DNA of 64,000 nt. Source: Calonectria ilicicola. Taxonomy: Eukaryota > Ascomycota > Sordariomycetes > Hypocreales > Nectriaceae. The stretch is from contig CP085830.1 in NCBI GenBank assembly GCA_020809705.1, positions 4,712,001 through 4,776,000 on the forward strand. Direction: 5' to 3'. Shown in pieces: positions 1-12,785 of this stretch. The notes beneath the pieces are model-generated. The model made no database searches, was not told the origin of the DNA, and saw nothing but the letters and a program-made list of their open reading frames with translations. The translations under genes and the position numbers were made by a program. The stretch's first letter is position 1, and every line of letters starts with the position of its first letter.

Positions 1-3000
1 CAGAGGCTCTCAAGGGCCATGAGTACGAGACCGCATGCATCAACTCTCCCATTGAGACTGTCCTTGCTGGCTCCAGCGAGAAGATTGCTGGCCTCAAGGA
101 AGTCCTCACTGGCTTGGGAATGAAGTCCACTCTCCTCAAGGTTCCCTACGCCTTCCACTCTTCTCAGCTGGACCCCATCCTGTCCGACTTCACCAAGGTC
201 GCAAGCGGTGCCACATTCTCCAAGCCCCAGATCCCAGTCTTGTGCCCATTGGACGGCACTGTTGTTGAGGCTGAGGGCGTCTTTGGACCTGAGTACCTCG
301 CCAGCCACTCTCGCCAGCCCGTCAACATGCGCAAGGCTCTCATGACTGCCCAGACCAGCGGTACTATCACTAATCAATCCACCATGCTCGAGATTGGCCC
401 TCACCCAGCCATTTCTGGCATGGGCCGTGCTGTCCTTGGCCAGCAGGTCACATTCCTTGCCTCTGCTCAGCGTGGACGAGCTGTCTGGAATGTCCTCGGC
501 AACACCCTCAAGACCCTGTACTGCGCTGGAGCCGACATCACCTGGACAGAGTACCAGCGTGACTTCAAGGTCTCCCACAAGGTCATCCCCCTGCCAGCCT
601 ACAGCTGGGACCTCAAGGAGTACTGGATGCAGTACGTCAACGACTGGTCCCTCCGCAAGGGTGACCCTCCGCTGGTCATCAACAACGGGCCCAGCCTCGA
701 GAGCACCACGATCCACAGGGTCGTCGAGCAGAGCGGCGACTCCATGAAGGGCAAGATCATTGTCGAGGCAGACATTGTCCGCAAGGACCTTAGCCCACTT
801 GTCCAGGGCCATGAGGTTGACGGCATTCCTCTTTGCACTCCATCCGTGTATGCGGATATTGCATTGAGCCTTGGTACCTACCTCCTGAAGCGCTACCAGC
901 CTAACCAAGAAAACAACCTTGTTGACGTCTCTGACATGACGATCTCCAAGGCTCTCATCCTTCGCGAGGACGCTGACAAGCAACTACTTCAGGCACATGG
1001 TGAAGTTGATTGGTCATCCCAATCCGCACGTGTCATCTTCATGTCTTTCGATGTAAGTGTTCCCCAACACCATTACTAACACAGAGCTAACCAGATACAG
1101 ACCAAGGGCAAGCTTCAAGAGCACGCTCGCTGTATGGTCCGATTCAAGGACAGGAGCCTCCAGCAGAAGCTCCAGTCCGAGTTGGACGATACCAAGAAGA
1201 AGCTTCAGGCTCTCCGCGATGGCATTGCCCCCGGCACCACGGCGCGCTTCAACCGCCCCATGGTGTACCGCGCCATCCGACCTCTCGCACGCTTCCACGA
1301 CGATTACCGCGCGATCGACGAAATCGTCCTCAACAGCAACACGCTCGAGGCCACCAGCCACCTCAGCTTCGGCAGCGTGAAGCGCGGAGGCGATTTCCAT
1401 ACACACCCTGCCATCATCGATTCCCTGACACAGTCTTGCGGTTTCACCATGAACTGCAACGACTACACGGATCTCGATGTGCAGGTGTTCATGAATCACG
1501 GATGGGGATCATTCCAGATGTTTGAGCCCATGGACTTTGACAAGAAGTATGTCACCTACACTCGCATGCACGAGGGCGACGACAAGCTCTGGCATGGTGA
1601 TGTTGTCATCATGGATGGCGACCGAGTCGTGGCATTCTTTGGACAGATTGCGGTTCGTATCTCCAACTCTCAACGCTCTAAACAAGCCATACTGACTTTT
1701 TCTACTAGATCCAAGGTGTTCCCCGCCGAGTCCTCAAGGTCATCCTCTCGCTTGAGGCCGGAAACAAGGGCAAGAAGCAGCAGGCTGCACCACAAAAGGC
1801 CGCTGCACCCAAGGCTGCCGCTACTAAGGAGGCTGCTCAAGCCCCCGCTGCCTCTGTAGGCTCTGATGCATCCAAGCTCAACACAGCACTGGCAATCATT
1901 GCTGATGAGAGTGGCCTTGCCGTGTCCGACTTGACCGACAGCACCATCTTTGCTGATGTTGGTATTGACTCTCTGCTTGGTCTTACCATCTCGGCCCGCT
2001 TCAAGGAGGAGCTCGACATGGACTTTGAGTTCAACGCCTTCTCCTTCGAGTACCCCTCTGTCGGAGACCTCAAGACCTTCCTGGGCGGTTCTGCTGCCAG
2101 CTCAACCACCCACTCCAGTGACAACGAGTCGGTGTCCTCGGCCACTGATGCCACTGGCACCACCACTCCTGATTCTGAGGAGCACATTGGTGGCACCAAG
2201 GTTGACTTCCAGCGCGCTCTGCAGGTCATTTCCGAGGAGAGCGGACTTGCTGTCGAGGACCTCACTGATGAGACCAACTTTGCCGATGCCGGTGTCGATT
2301 CTCTGCTGTCGCTTGTCATCGTGAGCCGATTCCGAGATGAACTCGAGCTCGACATTCAGCACGAATCGCTCTTCATGGAGTGCCCAACCGTGGCTGATCT
2401 CAAGCAGCTCCTGGTCGGAAGCACCAGCGCCCCTGCTCCGGAGCCAGAGGCCAAGCCCGCTCCTGTTGAGGCTCCCGCGCCCGTGAAGGTCGCCCCTGCA
2501 GTGGCTCCTCTCCCACAAATCGATGTCGCAGGCCTCGAGACCCGCAAGAAGGAGGTTGACGTCTACGTTGAGAAGTACACTGCTGGATTCGCTGAGCCCA
2601 AGTCGTCCCCTTCTGCCGAGCTCCCCAGCGACAATGAAAAGGTGGTCTTGGTCACCGGTGCTTCAGGCAGTCTTGGAGGCAACTTGGTCTACCACATTGC
2701 CCAGCTTCCCGATGTCAAGACTGTTGTCTGCCTCAACCGTGAGAACAAGACCGAGCCCTACCTCCGTCAGCAAAAAGCCATGCGAGAGAAGGGCATTCGA
2801 TTCCCAGAAGCCCTCAAGCCCAAGCTGGTCGTTCTCCAGACTGACAGCTCCAAGCCCATGTTTGGATTGAGCCTTACTGAGTACGAGAAGCTCGTGAACA
2901 GTGTCACCCACCTCATCCACAACGCCTGGCCCATGAGCGCCAAGCGCCCCCTGGCCGGCTTCGAGTCTCAGTTCCAGGTTCTGCGCAACTTGCTCGACTT

Positions 3001-3763
3001 TGGCAGCGACATTGTTGCCCGCCGCCCAGACAACTTCAAGTTCAGCTTCCAGATGGTGTCCTCAATCGGAGTCGTCGGCCACTACGGCCTCGGCAGCCCC
3101 GACCCCAGCGGGCGCACCATGGTTCCCGAGGACAGAGTCGGCATCGATTCGGTTCTGACCAACGGATACAGCGAGGCCAAGTGGGGATGCGAGCGGATGA
3201 TTGACCAGACTCTGCACAAGTACCCCAACCGCTTCCGTACCATGGTGGTCCGCCTTGGACAGATTGCCGGCTCCAAGACCAGTGGATACTGGAACCCCAT
3301 GGAGCACTTTGGATTCCTCATCAAGTCTTCCCAGACCTTGAACGCTTTGCCTGATGTCCCCGGAAAGGTTTACTGGACCTCAGTCAACGACATTGCTGGC
3401 ACCTTGTCCGACCTTGTCCTCTCCGACCGCACTCCCCACCCCGTCTACCACATCGAGAACCCCGTCGGCCAGTCCTGGCGCGAGATGAACGAGATCTTGG
3501 CCGACGCTCTCAACATTCCCAACCTGATCCCCTTTGAGGAGTGGGTTGAGCGTGTGCGAAACGCGCCCCAGCGCAACAACCCAGCTGCCACGCTCCTGGG
3601 CTTCCTGGACAGCAACTACCTCCGCATGTCCTGCGGCGGGCTGGTCCTGGACGTGAAGAACACCCTGGAGCACTCAAAGACCCTGTCTGCTGTCGGGCCC
3701 GTCAGCGAGGAGGTGGCCAGGAAGTACATCCACATCTGGAAGGAAATTGGATTCTTGAACTAA
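1..3763 (+). CDS. Non-reducing polyketide synthase, 3' part (AT-PT-ACP-ACP-reductase)
   Basis: Partial gene, open at the left edge; the reading frame is already open from base 3. Exons are 3-1052, 1101-1652 and 1709-3763; introns of 48 and 56 bp keep the frame (the second donor, GTTCGT, is weak). In order I see the end of the malonyl-CoA acyltransferase domain (motif VPYAFHS near base 140), a product-template domain with its catalytic pair (His in VQGHEVDG near 805, Asp in HPAIIDS near 1410), two acyl-carrier domains with phosphopantetheine serines in GIDSLL (near 1965) and GVDSLL (near 2292), and a thioester reductase with TGASGSLGG (near 2655) and YSEAK (near 3168). The family makes aromatic polyketides by iterative malonyl condensation; the reductase suggests release as an aldehyde or alcohol rather than by a thioesterase. 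No C-methyltransferase lies between PT and the end. The starter-unit and ketosynthase domains would lie upstream. The product cannot be named. Confidence 0.95.
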
Positions 3764-4585
3764 TTACATATATACACTCAGTCGCTTTTGAGTTCCTTTG
3801 TCTTGTTCTTTTTGTACCTATATACAATAGATGGAGGGCGTTTTATAGTTACACAGATTGAGATATTCAAAATTTTGTTCTTTTTCTCGCGATTCTTATC
3901 CAATCCGAACTCTGCTTTCATTTCTGTGCTCATAACTAAGCTTGCCACATGGCAGTTCTATTCAAGTAGAAATTTCACACCAACTTTTTCATAGAATTCT
4001 AACTACATGATGAGCATGGACCTCTCTCCTTCTTTACATCATCTCGTCTCAGCCCCCGGGTAGTGCCGCATTCCTCCTATTTATTAGTGTGAAGCAGGGA
4101 CACACAAATGCTGCATGTTTCAAAAACAGGGCTGCGACATAGCGTATCCGATTCCCGGTCGCATGGGAAAGGTAGCTGAACCGTGCGTCCCATGTAGATC
4201 AGTGCAAGCATTCCATCCTTCGGTTGCGATCCATCGAGGTTTAAACTTGGCCTATTCTTAGAAACAGTGGCGAGAGGGATGGGCTATCCTCGATGCAGAC
4301 TTTTAAAAGTCTCTACCAAGTAAATTCAGCAGCTTTAGTTTCATACATTCAACATGTGCACCAAGGTTTCCTTTTTCATGTTCAAAATCACAAACAAGGC
4401 TTTATTTCATTTAGTTATCGCTGTGTATCTATATTCTTTAACCCCATCCTTTAATAAACCAACCGCAAAATGAATGAAAAGAGCATCCAAGATGTTACGG
4501 TAAACCATGCTTGTGGCCCATCCAATTGTGTATTCTTGGTGAAGCATCATTTTTTTGTGAAGAGATAGCATAAGGCGAAGACCAC
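3764..4585. other. Intergenic, PKS to serine dehydratase
   Basis: This is the space between two convergent genes, so it should hold both 3' UTRs. It is moderately AT-rich, and I see no convincing reading frame or RNA gene in it. Confidence 0.6.
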
Positions 4586-6805
4586 TTAACAATCCGGTAC
4601 ACTGACGGGGATGTTAAAGGGCACACTAGTGGCCAAACCACTCAGACTCGTCTCCTTGAACTCGTTCCTCATTCCCTTTGCGGTGAGACGCATGGCACGG
4701 ATTGCATCATCCAGTCTAACCTTTTGAGTTCCAGACTCACTGCTCAGGGCCAGATTAGCACTGGAGATGGCCTTGATGGCACCCAAGGCGTTGCGTTCAA
4801 TGCAAGGAGCCTGGACCAGTCCACCAACGGGGTCGCATGTGAGGCCGAGATTGTGCTCGATGCCAATCTCAGCAGCCTGTTCAATGGTCTCGGGTCCAGC
4901 ACCCATGCAGGCAGCAAAAGCACCAGCGGCCATAGAGCAGGCCACACCCACTTCAGCCATGCAACCACCCTCGGCTGCGGAAATAGTGGCTCCACGCTTA
5001 TAGAGCATACCAAATGCTGCAGCAGTCAAGAGGAACGTCGGGATATCCCGTTCAGGATCGTCGCTGATAAACTCAACGACATACTTGAGGACTGCAGGGA
5101 TGATTCCTGCCGCGCCGTTGGTGGGCGCTGTGACAATACGACCACCGCCAGCGTTGGTCTCATTTACTGCAATGGCATAAACGGTAAGGTAGTCCATTGC
5201 GGGGAGGGTAGTTCGCCGCTTTGGAGATGGAGAAATGGGATGGTGAAGTGAGCCGTGTACGCGGGTAGGCTGGCGTGCTCGTGGCGTGACGCTTGTTGAG
5301 GTTGCCGTTTTTCGCAGTGCAGCTACATGAGCACCGGCTGATTCGTGGATCCTGCCGATGGGCTCGGACAGCAAATCCTGCTTCGGTGGCTCTCCGATAA
5401 CACCTCTGGACTGAGAGTGAGAAGGGTAAAGACCTCGGGTCAGTCGCTTGTAAAGTGCTGGTGCTCGCCGGTTCAGCTTGAGCGAGCCAGGCAGTGTTGA
5501 GTTCAAGGGGGCTTGAACACCGGCCAGGATGCTGCTATCCATGACGTCCCAGATGCGAAACAGCTTCTCGTAAATCTCATCGTCGGTGTATCCATGACTC
5601 TTTTCGTTTTCGTATACCAATTGCGCAATGGTCAAGTTGTGTCGGTGGCAAAGATTCAACAAACTAGCAGCATCTCGGAATGGATATCGAGGTTGGTGAG
5701 AGGTGTCTTCGGGCTCGCCGGCACTGACCTCCTTTGTTACTGGTGAAGCGTTTCCTCCAAGAACAGGTGGTGTCGCATTGCCGGATCCAGACTCGAGCAG
5801 CGCTTCGGGCTCCTCATCCGACTCACGTGGCTTGATTTCGGATCCTGTTCTGCGATCACCCGCAGCATCCGACCTCCTAATTTCCTTGTAGAACAAATTC
5901 TCTGCCAAATCCGCCGGGTGCCTTCCGGAAGCTCCGTCGGTATCGGCATCAGCAGCGGCGTCTTGGTCAGAGCTGCCGGCAATGGCCAGACCCTCGGCAG
6001 TTGTCGTGGATGACGCGAGGGACATGGCACCATTGACAACGAAACCACCGCCCACACTGAAAAGATCATTGGTTGCCAGCGGCATGCCGTCTTCGTCAAA
6101 AACGCTAAAACGCATTCCGTTGCTGTGCAGCGGAAGCTTGCGGCCCCATTCCCATACAAAGTCGCGGTCGTAATCAAAGTCGATTTCCTTGCCGCCGCCC
6201 TGGGGGAGGCCCTGGCCCAAGAATAGTTTCTTCTGTTTCTTGATCTCTTCGAATCGCGTAGGCACATGCATCGTATCAACGGTCTCAACATCAGCACCCT
6301 CGAGACCCAAAAGCAGGGCGCTGGGTGTCATGTGGCCCTCGCCGGTGAGAGCCAAGCTGCCGTAGACGGAGACACGAATACGGTGTACTTTCCGCAGCAC
6401 ATCAGCCTCCATCAAGTCGGAGACAAAAATGTTTCCGGCACGCATGGGTCCCACCGTGTGCGAGGATGAAGGTCCGATGCCGATGGAGAAGAGATCAAAT
6501 GTTGAGATGACGGCATGTTCGTGATCTGCTTCGCTGTAGGTGCCGGTCTCCTCATCGTCCTGGCTCTCAGAGGTGTAGCGCCTCACAGAGTTTTGATTCA
6601 AGCGGTTGGCAGCTCGGTTGCTCGCCGAAGCTCCGGCGGCGAATTGACCGCCAAAGACGGCTCCTTCACGTCGGGATGCCCATGGCTGTCGAAGCGACGC
6701 CCTGGGCGCGTTGAGCTGGGAGAAAGCACTTGCTGTCCGGCGAAGAGGCCCATTAACCACGCTGTTTGAGAAGCTGAGATGCTTTCGCAGGGGCACGCGG
6801 CGCAT
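4586..6805 (-). CDS. L-serine dehydratase (iron-sulfur type), single chain, probably mitochondrial
   Basis: A single uninterrupted frame of 739 residues. The enzyme deaminates L-serine to pyruvate and ammonia using a [4Fe-4S] cluster. The N-terminal 90 residues are rich in Arg, Ser and Ala with almost no acids, as in a mitochondrial presequence. The beta-domain motif [18 protein letters not shown] follows at about residue 107. The alpha domain has [13 protein letters not shown] at about residue 550 and the likely cluster cysteines in [10 protein letters not shown] and [12 protein letters not shown]. Bacterial single-chain enzymes are about 455 residues. The excess here is the presequence plus two low-complexity insertions, roughly residues 265-380 (acidic, Ala/Asp/Glu/Ser-rich) and 440-535 (basic, Ser/Pro-rich), with the frame open throughout. 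The upstream region has an A-rich stretch near 7235-7290 that could belong to its promoter. Confidence 0.93.
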   Translation of the reverse strand: MRRVPLRKHLSFSNSVVNGPLRRTASAFSQLNAPRASLRQPWASRREGAVFGGQFAAGASASNRAANRLNQNSVRRYTSESQDDEETGTYSEADHEHAVISTFDLFSIGIGPSSSHTVGPMRAGNIFVSDLMEADVLRKVHRIRVSVYGSLALTGEGHMTPSALLLGLEGADVETVDTMHVPTRFEEIKKQKKLFLGQGLPQGGGKEIDFDYDRDFVWEWGRKLPLHSNGMRFSVFDEDGMPLATNDLFSVGGGFVVNGAMSLASSTTTAEGLAIAGSSDQDAAADADTDGASGRHPADLAENLFYKEIRRSDAAGDRRTGSEIKPRESDEEPEALLESGSGNATPPVLGGNASPVTKEVSAGEPEDTSHQPRYPFRDAASLLNLCHRHNLTIAQLVYENEKSHGYTDDEIYEKLFRIWDVMDSSILAGVQAPLNSTLPGSLKLNRRAPALYKRLTRGLYPSHSQSRGVIGEPPKQDLLSEPIGRIHESAGAHVAALRKTATSTSVTPRARQPTRVHGSLHHPISPSPKRRTTLPAMDYLTVYAIAVNETNAGGGRIVTAPTNGAAGIIPAVLKYVVEFISDDPERDIPTFLLTAAAFGMLYKRGATISAAEGGCMAEVGVACSMAAGAFAACMGAGPETIEQAAEIGIEHNLGLTCDPVGGLVQAPCIERNALGAIKAISSANLALSSESGTQKVRLDDAIRAMRLTAKGMRNEFKETSLSGLATSVPFNIPVSVPDC

Positions 6806-8387
6806 TGTAGGCTAATAAATACTGGGCACGAAAGATGAACGATGGTGAGATGGCGGAGAGAATGTTGAGCCAGAGGTCGCCTCGGCGTGGTCTATGTCTA
6901 TCTCGGACAGCGGCTTGACTCAGCTGCAATCGGCGGCACCTGATTGGCCCAACACCGCGATAAGCTTCCGTGCTGCAACTTTTTGCAGATAAAGGCAATT
7001 TGGGTCGTTGGATAATGGATACGTAATAGCGTCGAGGTTGAAGACGATATGGGCAGGTAGAATTGCAATAGATGCAGTTTACGCCCTATTTTATAGGGTA
7101 AGAATTACCTCAAGTGGTTGTTCAATTGGCGGGAATTTGGGCCGCCCATCTTTGACAGCTTTTGTTGACTAACGAACGCGTGTTCCGTAGTGGTCGATGT
7201 GAGGATGGAGCAGTGGACAACGGGCGCAATGGAGGAAAAAAAAGAAAAGAAAAAGAAATTTCTTAATAAACCACTTAAAATTAATTAAATACAGATACAT
7301 GATAGACATGAATAAAAAACAAGACAATAGATATACCAAACCGTCTGATTATTTCACCGACGCGCAAGTTTCATCGTCAACCTAGTCCAGGGTAGGGTTC
7401 GTCTGCGACCGTCCCGCCCGATTTTGCAGGCGATCCTGAGCAAAGTAGCAATGTTCCAGAACTCGCTTCTGCGGGGAAGAAGATGGGGGTTGTAACAGGC
7501 CTCCACTTGGTCGCCTTCTTAGGCCAGATGGGTTGGATTGAGCTCCTGGAGCCGCCTGGGGAGCCCCCAACTGGTTCTCTCTCTCCTTTTTCCCTTCTTC
7601 TTGTTTTTTTTTTTTGCTTCTTTTCTTTTTACTGAAGATAACGGCCCGGATGTGAGTGGCTGTTTCAAATTGACCAATGCACATGCCGCAGATTAGCACA
7701 TGGGTGAGATGAGCTGTGGACCACCAAGGCAGCGACATCAGCATCACCATCTGACCTCTAAACTCTGGATACGTTTCACCTGCAGCCAGGGTCGCTTGAG
7801 AAAAAAATGATGGCTTCCTTGGCCATGTCGCATTCTGCCTTTTAGTAATAATTGTGGGGGATGCTCACTGCCTGGTTATGTCATTTCGGCTGTGTTGTCC
7901 GAGACAACCGCACCCCTGGCCGCTCTGGTTGCCACGGATGCGCTAAGCCAAACTCAGAAAAGCGCAGGATGCCTGGTTTAGCTCTCTTGTGCACGGCTCG
8001 TAAACTTCCAAAAGCGGTAATGCTGTACGACGACTGCATCCAGGGCTCGTAATGAGATCAGTTTTGAGACAGGAGGATAGATTGTAATAGTCAGATGGCG
8101 AAGAAACTACCCGACCCCGAAGGTGGGAAGGCGGTCCATTTAATACATCTCCCAAACTCTGGTCCCCTCAATTCCTTACTCACCCTTTTCTTACTTTTCT
8201 TTCCATTGCTTGCTTGCTTTCCTTTTTGGCTCGCTTTCGGGTTGGCCACCAAACCGCCAACAACTAGTTAATAGTCTCTCATTCCTTACAATCTTTTCGT
8301 CACCAACCTTTCACACCGAATCACCTTTGACCTCTTGAAACACGATCAATACTCTTTGCCTCTTACCTTTAAATCCTCCCATACAAC
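6806..8387. promoter_or_regulatory. Divergent intergenic region, serine dehydratase and ABC transporter
   Basis: The flanking genes are transcribed away from each other. The left half has A-rich and T-rich runs (7235-7290 and 7595-7635). The last 230 bases before the ABC start are strongly pyrimidine-rich on the + strand, typical of a fungal core promoter and 5' leader. A 122-codon frame on the minus strand at 7382-7750 is low in complexity and I do not call it a gene. Confidence 0.5.
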
Positions 8388-11300
8388 ATGGCTGATGCCA
8401 AAGTCCCCGTCGAGGGGTCTACGACGGCATCAGACCTAAAGCCACTCGAACGAACACCGAAATTTGCCGACTATCTCAGAATTTTCAGTTATGCCACGAA
8501 ATGGGATTTTGTCGTCTATGTCATAGCTTCCTTGGCTTCAATAGGGGCTGGTATAACTATGCCTTTGATGAATGTCATCTTCGGAAAGCTTGTCGGTGAC
8601 TTCACAGACTATTTCAAGGACGCCTCCAACATCAGCACCCAAGACTTCAAAGGGACCCTCAATAAACAAGCTTTATACATTATGGCTTTGTTTCTGGGAC
8701 GTTGGGGTTTAAATGCTATCAACAAGTTTTGCTTTAGGATGATTGGCATCCGTCTATCGTCGGCTATTCGTCTCCACTACCTACAATCACTGCTCGCGCA
8801 ATCCATCCATGTTATCGACTCGATGCCGAACGGGGCAGCCGCTACTGCCATCACCGCGACTTCGAATACATTGCAATTAGGAATATCTGAGCGTCTAGCC
8901 ACTTTCTTGCAGTTTAATGCTACCATTTGGTCAGCCATCATTATTGCATTCGTCTGGAGTTGGCAACTCACCCTGGTGACGTCGTCAGTCCTCGTCTTCA
9001 TATTGGTAGTCCTGTCAATCACCCTGCCGATATTTATTAAAACAACCAATGCAGCCGGCGAGGCTGATTCTCATGCTACCGCTATTGCCAGCGAAGCTCT
9101 CGAAGGCATCCGACTAGTCATGGCCTGTGGTGCTCAGACTCGGATTGTCTCTCAGTACCAGAAGTGGATTGAAGAAGCCTCGAAGCGATCTCAGAAGGCG
9201 GCACCAGCAATAGGTACTCAACTAGGCTTGATTGTAAGTTTCCACTCCCAGCTTGACTCCATCATTTGTGTTAATATACTAACATGCCACTAGTTTTTTG
9301 CCATGTTTGGAGCTTTTGGCCTGGCCTTTTGGTATGGCACTCAGCGGTATATTGATGGCGCGATGAGCAATGTGGGTACCATCATCGTGGTGCTCATGTC
9401 AGTCATGATGGTACTTAGCTCAATGGAACGCATAGCGACACCACTGATAGCAGTTAGCAAAGCGATGGTTGCTGCATGCGAACTGTTTACTGTCATTGAC
9501 GCGCCGCTGCCCGTGTCTGGCTCTCTCAAACCGGATATCACCTCTGAAGACCTCGTATTTGAAGATGTAGTATTTGAGTATCCCAGCAGACCCGGTGTTC
9601 GGGTGCTTGATGGGTTGAGCCTCCAAATCAAATCGGGCCAGAATACTGCTCTCGTGGGCCCATCAGGATCAGGCAAGAGTACTATCGTTGGTTTACTCGA
9701 ACGCTGGTATTCGCTGAAAACCCAGTGCATTCTACCCAAAGTAGTAGAGGATAAGAAGGGTAAAAATTCGCCAGAGGAGAAGGAAAAGGAGAATCAAGAC
9801 GACCAAAATTCAGAGACACCCATTGAACCTAAACTTTCTGGCTCCATCACAGTTGGAGGTCAAAATTTGGAAGACCTCGATCTTCAGTGGTGGAGGTCGC
9901 AAATCGGACTTGTTCAGCAGGAGCCGTTTCTCTTCAACGGCACGATTTTTGCCAACGTTTGCAATGGCCTTATTGGAACGAAATGGGTAGATGAGACGGA
10001 GGAGCGCAAGCTAGAACTCGTTCAGGAAGCATGCAAAGAAGCATATGCCCATGATTTCATCAGCCGCCTTCCAGATGTAAGTTGCAGACGCTACTTAGAG
10101 TAGCAAGTGGTTTGACAACATCCTAATTTTGCTTCACAGGGATACGATACGCAAGTTGGAGACGGCGGAGTGAAGCTTTCAGGTGGCCAAAAGCAGCGAC
10201 TAGCCATTGCCAGGAGTATTGTCAAGAAGCCTCAAATCATCATCCTGGATGAGGCTACCAGTGCAATCGATGCCAAGAGCGAAAAATTGGTCCAGGCTGC
10301 ACTGGACAGGGTCACGCAAACACGCACAACCATCACCATTGCTCACCGTCTCTCGACCATCAAAAAGGCCGACCAGATCATCGTGTTGCAGCGCGGACGC
10401 GCAGTCGAAAATGGAACACACGAAAGTCTCATGTCTGATCCATCTGGCGTTTATAGTGCCTTGGTTCGAGCCCAAGCGCTGAATTTGCCCGGTACCGATG
10501 GTACGGAGAGTGATATAGTGCCAACAGAGCTGGAATTTGATTCGGAAAAACCAGTCAAGCATGTCCATCACCATGTAGACGATTCAACACAATCCCTTGG
10601 ATCTACTGAGGGAAACACCCCTAAAAGATCCCGAAACGCAATAAGTGTTTTGGCAACACTGCTGTATCGGCAGCGAGCGCGCTAGCCTCTGCATCTCAGC
10701 ATGGTTCTTTCGGCAATGGCTGTCGGAGCCGGCACGCCGATCCAAGCCTGGCTTTTTGCTAAAGTAATCGGAGTATTCCTTTTGAAGGGAGATGACCTAC
10801 GAAAGGAGGGCGATTTCTGGGGCCTGATGTGGCTGGCCCTCGCGGGAGGTGTCGGCGTTGCTTACTTGATTACTGGCTGGTCGAGCCTTTGGATGCAACA
10901 TTACGGGTCTGCGCTGTATAAAACGCAGTATTTCAAGGACATCATTTACCAGCGGCTGGGATTTTTCGACAAGGATGGCAACTCGCACGGCACATTGACT
11001 TCCCAAATCGGGGGCGATGTGAAGCATATTGAGGAGATCTTTGGCTTGAACTCGGCTTTTGTGCTCTCAGGTGTCTTTAACGTTCTTGGGTGCATCACCA
11101 TTTCACTCATCTTTTCGTGGAAGCTTGGCTTGGTTGCCATGTTCGTCACCCTGCCGATCATGTTGGGCGCAGGATTTTGGAAGTTTAGACATGAGCTGCA
11201 ATTCGACCAGATGAACTCGGCTGTGTTTGCGGAGAGCTCCCAATTCGCTACCGAGGCCATCGGCGCAATTCGAACCGTCTCTTCCCTCACGATGGAACCC

Positions 11301-12463
11301 ACCATCAACAGCCGGTACCAGAAACTGTTGGATGGCCATGTCCAGGACGCTCTCCGAAAGGCGCAGTGGACGTCTGTGCTTTTCGGCTTTGCGGACAGCG
11401 CTGGTCTTGGTTGTCAGGCACTGATTTTCTGGTACGGCGGTAGGCTTATGGCTAATGGAGAGCTGGGTATGGAGGCATTTTTTGTTTGCTTCATGGGCAT
11501 GATCCAGGGCGCAGAGGCGGCGAGTCAAGTACTTGCTCTTGCACCGAACGCCGCGCAAGCATCTGCAGCTGCAAACCGCATCCTCGATATTCAGGAAGCG
11601 GCTGATTTCGAGAGATCGAGGACTGGCCACATCAAGAACATACCCGACACAGATGGTGGCGTCGAGATTGAGCTGAGAGATGTCTATTTCCAGTATCCCA
11701 CTCGCGGTGTTCCTGTCTTTGAGGGACTAAATCTCACCATCAAGAAAGGTCAATTCGCAGCATTTGTCGGCCCGTCAGGATGCGGTAAAACAACAATCAT
11801 CTCGCTTCTAGAAAGATTCTACGACCCAGTGTCAGAGAAAGGTGCCATTCTATGCAACGGAACCAACATCAACGACCTCAACGTCTATGACTATCGGCAG
11901 CACCTGTCCCTTGTCGCTCAAGAACCGACCTTGTTTCGCGGTACAGTGCGCGATAACATTCTTTTCGGTATTGACGACCCAAGCTCCGTTTCTGACGAAA
12001 AGATTGAAGAAGTGTGCCGCGCGGCCTTCATCCACGATTTCATCATTTCTCTTCCCGAGGGCTACAACACTGACGTAGGAAATAAAGGCGTGTCCATGTC
12101 TGGAGGGCAGAAGCAACGAGTGGCCATTGCACGCGCATTGATCCGCGATCCCAAAATTCTTCTCCTCGATGAAGCAACATCTGCCCTGGACTCTGAATCT
12201 GAAAAGATTGTTCAAGCCGCGTTTGAAAAGGCACGTGATGGGCGAACCATGATTGCCGTGGCCCATCGGCTTTCGACAATCCAAGATGCTGACGTCATCT
12301 TTGTCTTTGATGATGGAAGGGTAGTAGAGAAGGGTACTCATAGTGAGCTTGTGAAGAAGCAGGGCGTGTATTGGGAAATGGTAAGTTTTCCTACTTGTCT
12401 ATTGATCTGGTTTCATGCTAACAAAATGCTACACAGTGCCAGAGTCAGGCGTTGGATCAATAA
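8388..12463 (+). CDS. Full-length ABCB-type (P-glycoprotein-like) multidrug transporter with an in-frame TAG
   Basis: Exons are 8388-9233, 9294-10076, 10140-12380 and 12437-12463; all introns are GT-AG and keep the frame. Reading through the TAG at 10683-10685 gives 1298 residues, the normal size for TMD-NBD-TMD-NBD exporters in the plasma membrane. NBD1 has Walker [10 protein letters not shown], signature LSGGQKQR and Walker [14 protein letters not shown]2 has [17 protein letters not shown] and [13 protein letters not shown]1 carries a charged Lys/Glu-rich insertion of about 40 residues between Walker A and the Q-loop. The C-terminus ends in CQSQALDQ, encoded by a nine-codon last exon. The second half begins in the same frame as the first, so the amber codon is the only defect. 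Whether a full protein is made depends on editing, readthrough or a sequence error. The family exports hydrophobic compounds using ATP; the substrate is unknown. Confidence 0.9.
10683..10685 (+). other. In-frame amber codon (TAG) between the two ABC half-transporters
   Basis: The frame runs ...[22 protein letters not shown]... and then through the second transmembrane domain without a shift. Relatives, as I recall the family, carry a short stretch of the form RxxW followed by the first helix of TMD2 here, so TAG sits where TGG (Trp) is expected. The base before the A is T and the base after is G, the triplet preferred in fungal A-to-I mRNA editing. TGG to TAG is also the change RIP would make at a CpA on the opposite strand. 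Confidence 0.85.
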
Positions 12464-12785
12464 ATGTCAGTGTATAGATGGGTGGGCTGGATGGCTGAAC
12501 AAAATTTTAAACCAAGACGGTCTTTCGGAACACAATTTCTTGTATCTTATTCTATTATTTAATATCTCAATACCCTTGATATTCTATCTGTTGACCGAAA
12601 ATGCTCTTCGGACTTGGATCGGAATATGGCTGTTATAAATGCTCTGCCTCATCGGGGCAGCTGTCTCAAAAGAGTTGCTCTCTTCCTAAATTGCCTCTCC
12701 CTTGTAAATTTGACGGCGGAATCGACTTGCTGAAAATTTCCGATTGTTTTATAACTTTTGCGATAAGAATTGAGCAAAAATTGAC
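12464..12785. other. Short convergent intergenic region
   Basis: This holds the 3' ends of the ABC transporter and the convergent Zn2Cys6 regulator. I see no gene in it. Confidence 0.6.

Noticed and set aside
7382..7750. A 122-codon minus-strand frame
   Set aside because: Low-complexity Lys/Glu run from a poly-pyrimidine tract, no family features and no splice context.
10463..10473. GGTTCGAGCCC resembling a tRNA B box
   Set aside because: It is coding sequence at the end of NBD1, and there is no matching A box or cloverleaf.
10664..10699. A 36-base intron that would remove the TAG from the ABC gene and keep the frame
   Set aside because: It is shorter than any credible fungal intron, has no branch point, and would delete residues that fit the conserved start of the second transmembrane domain.
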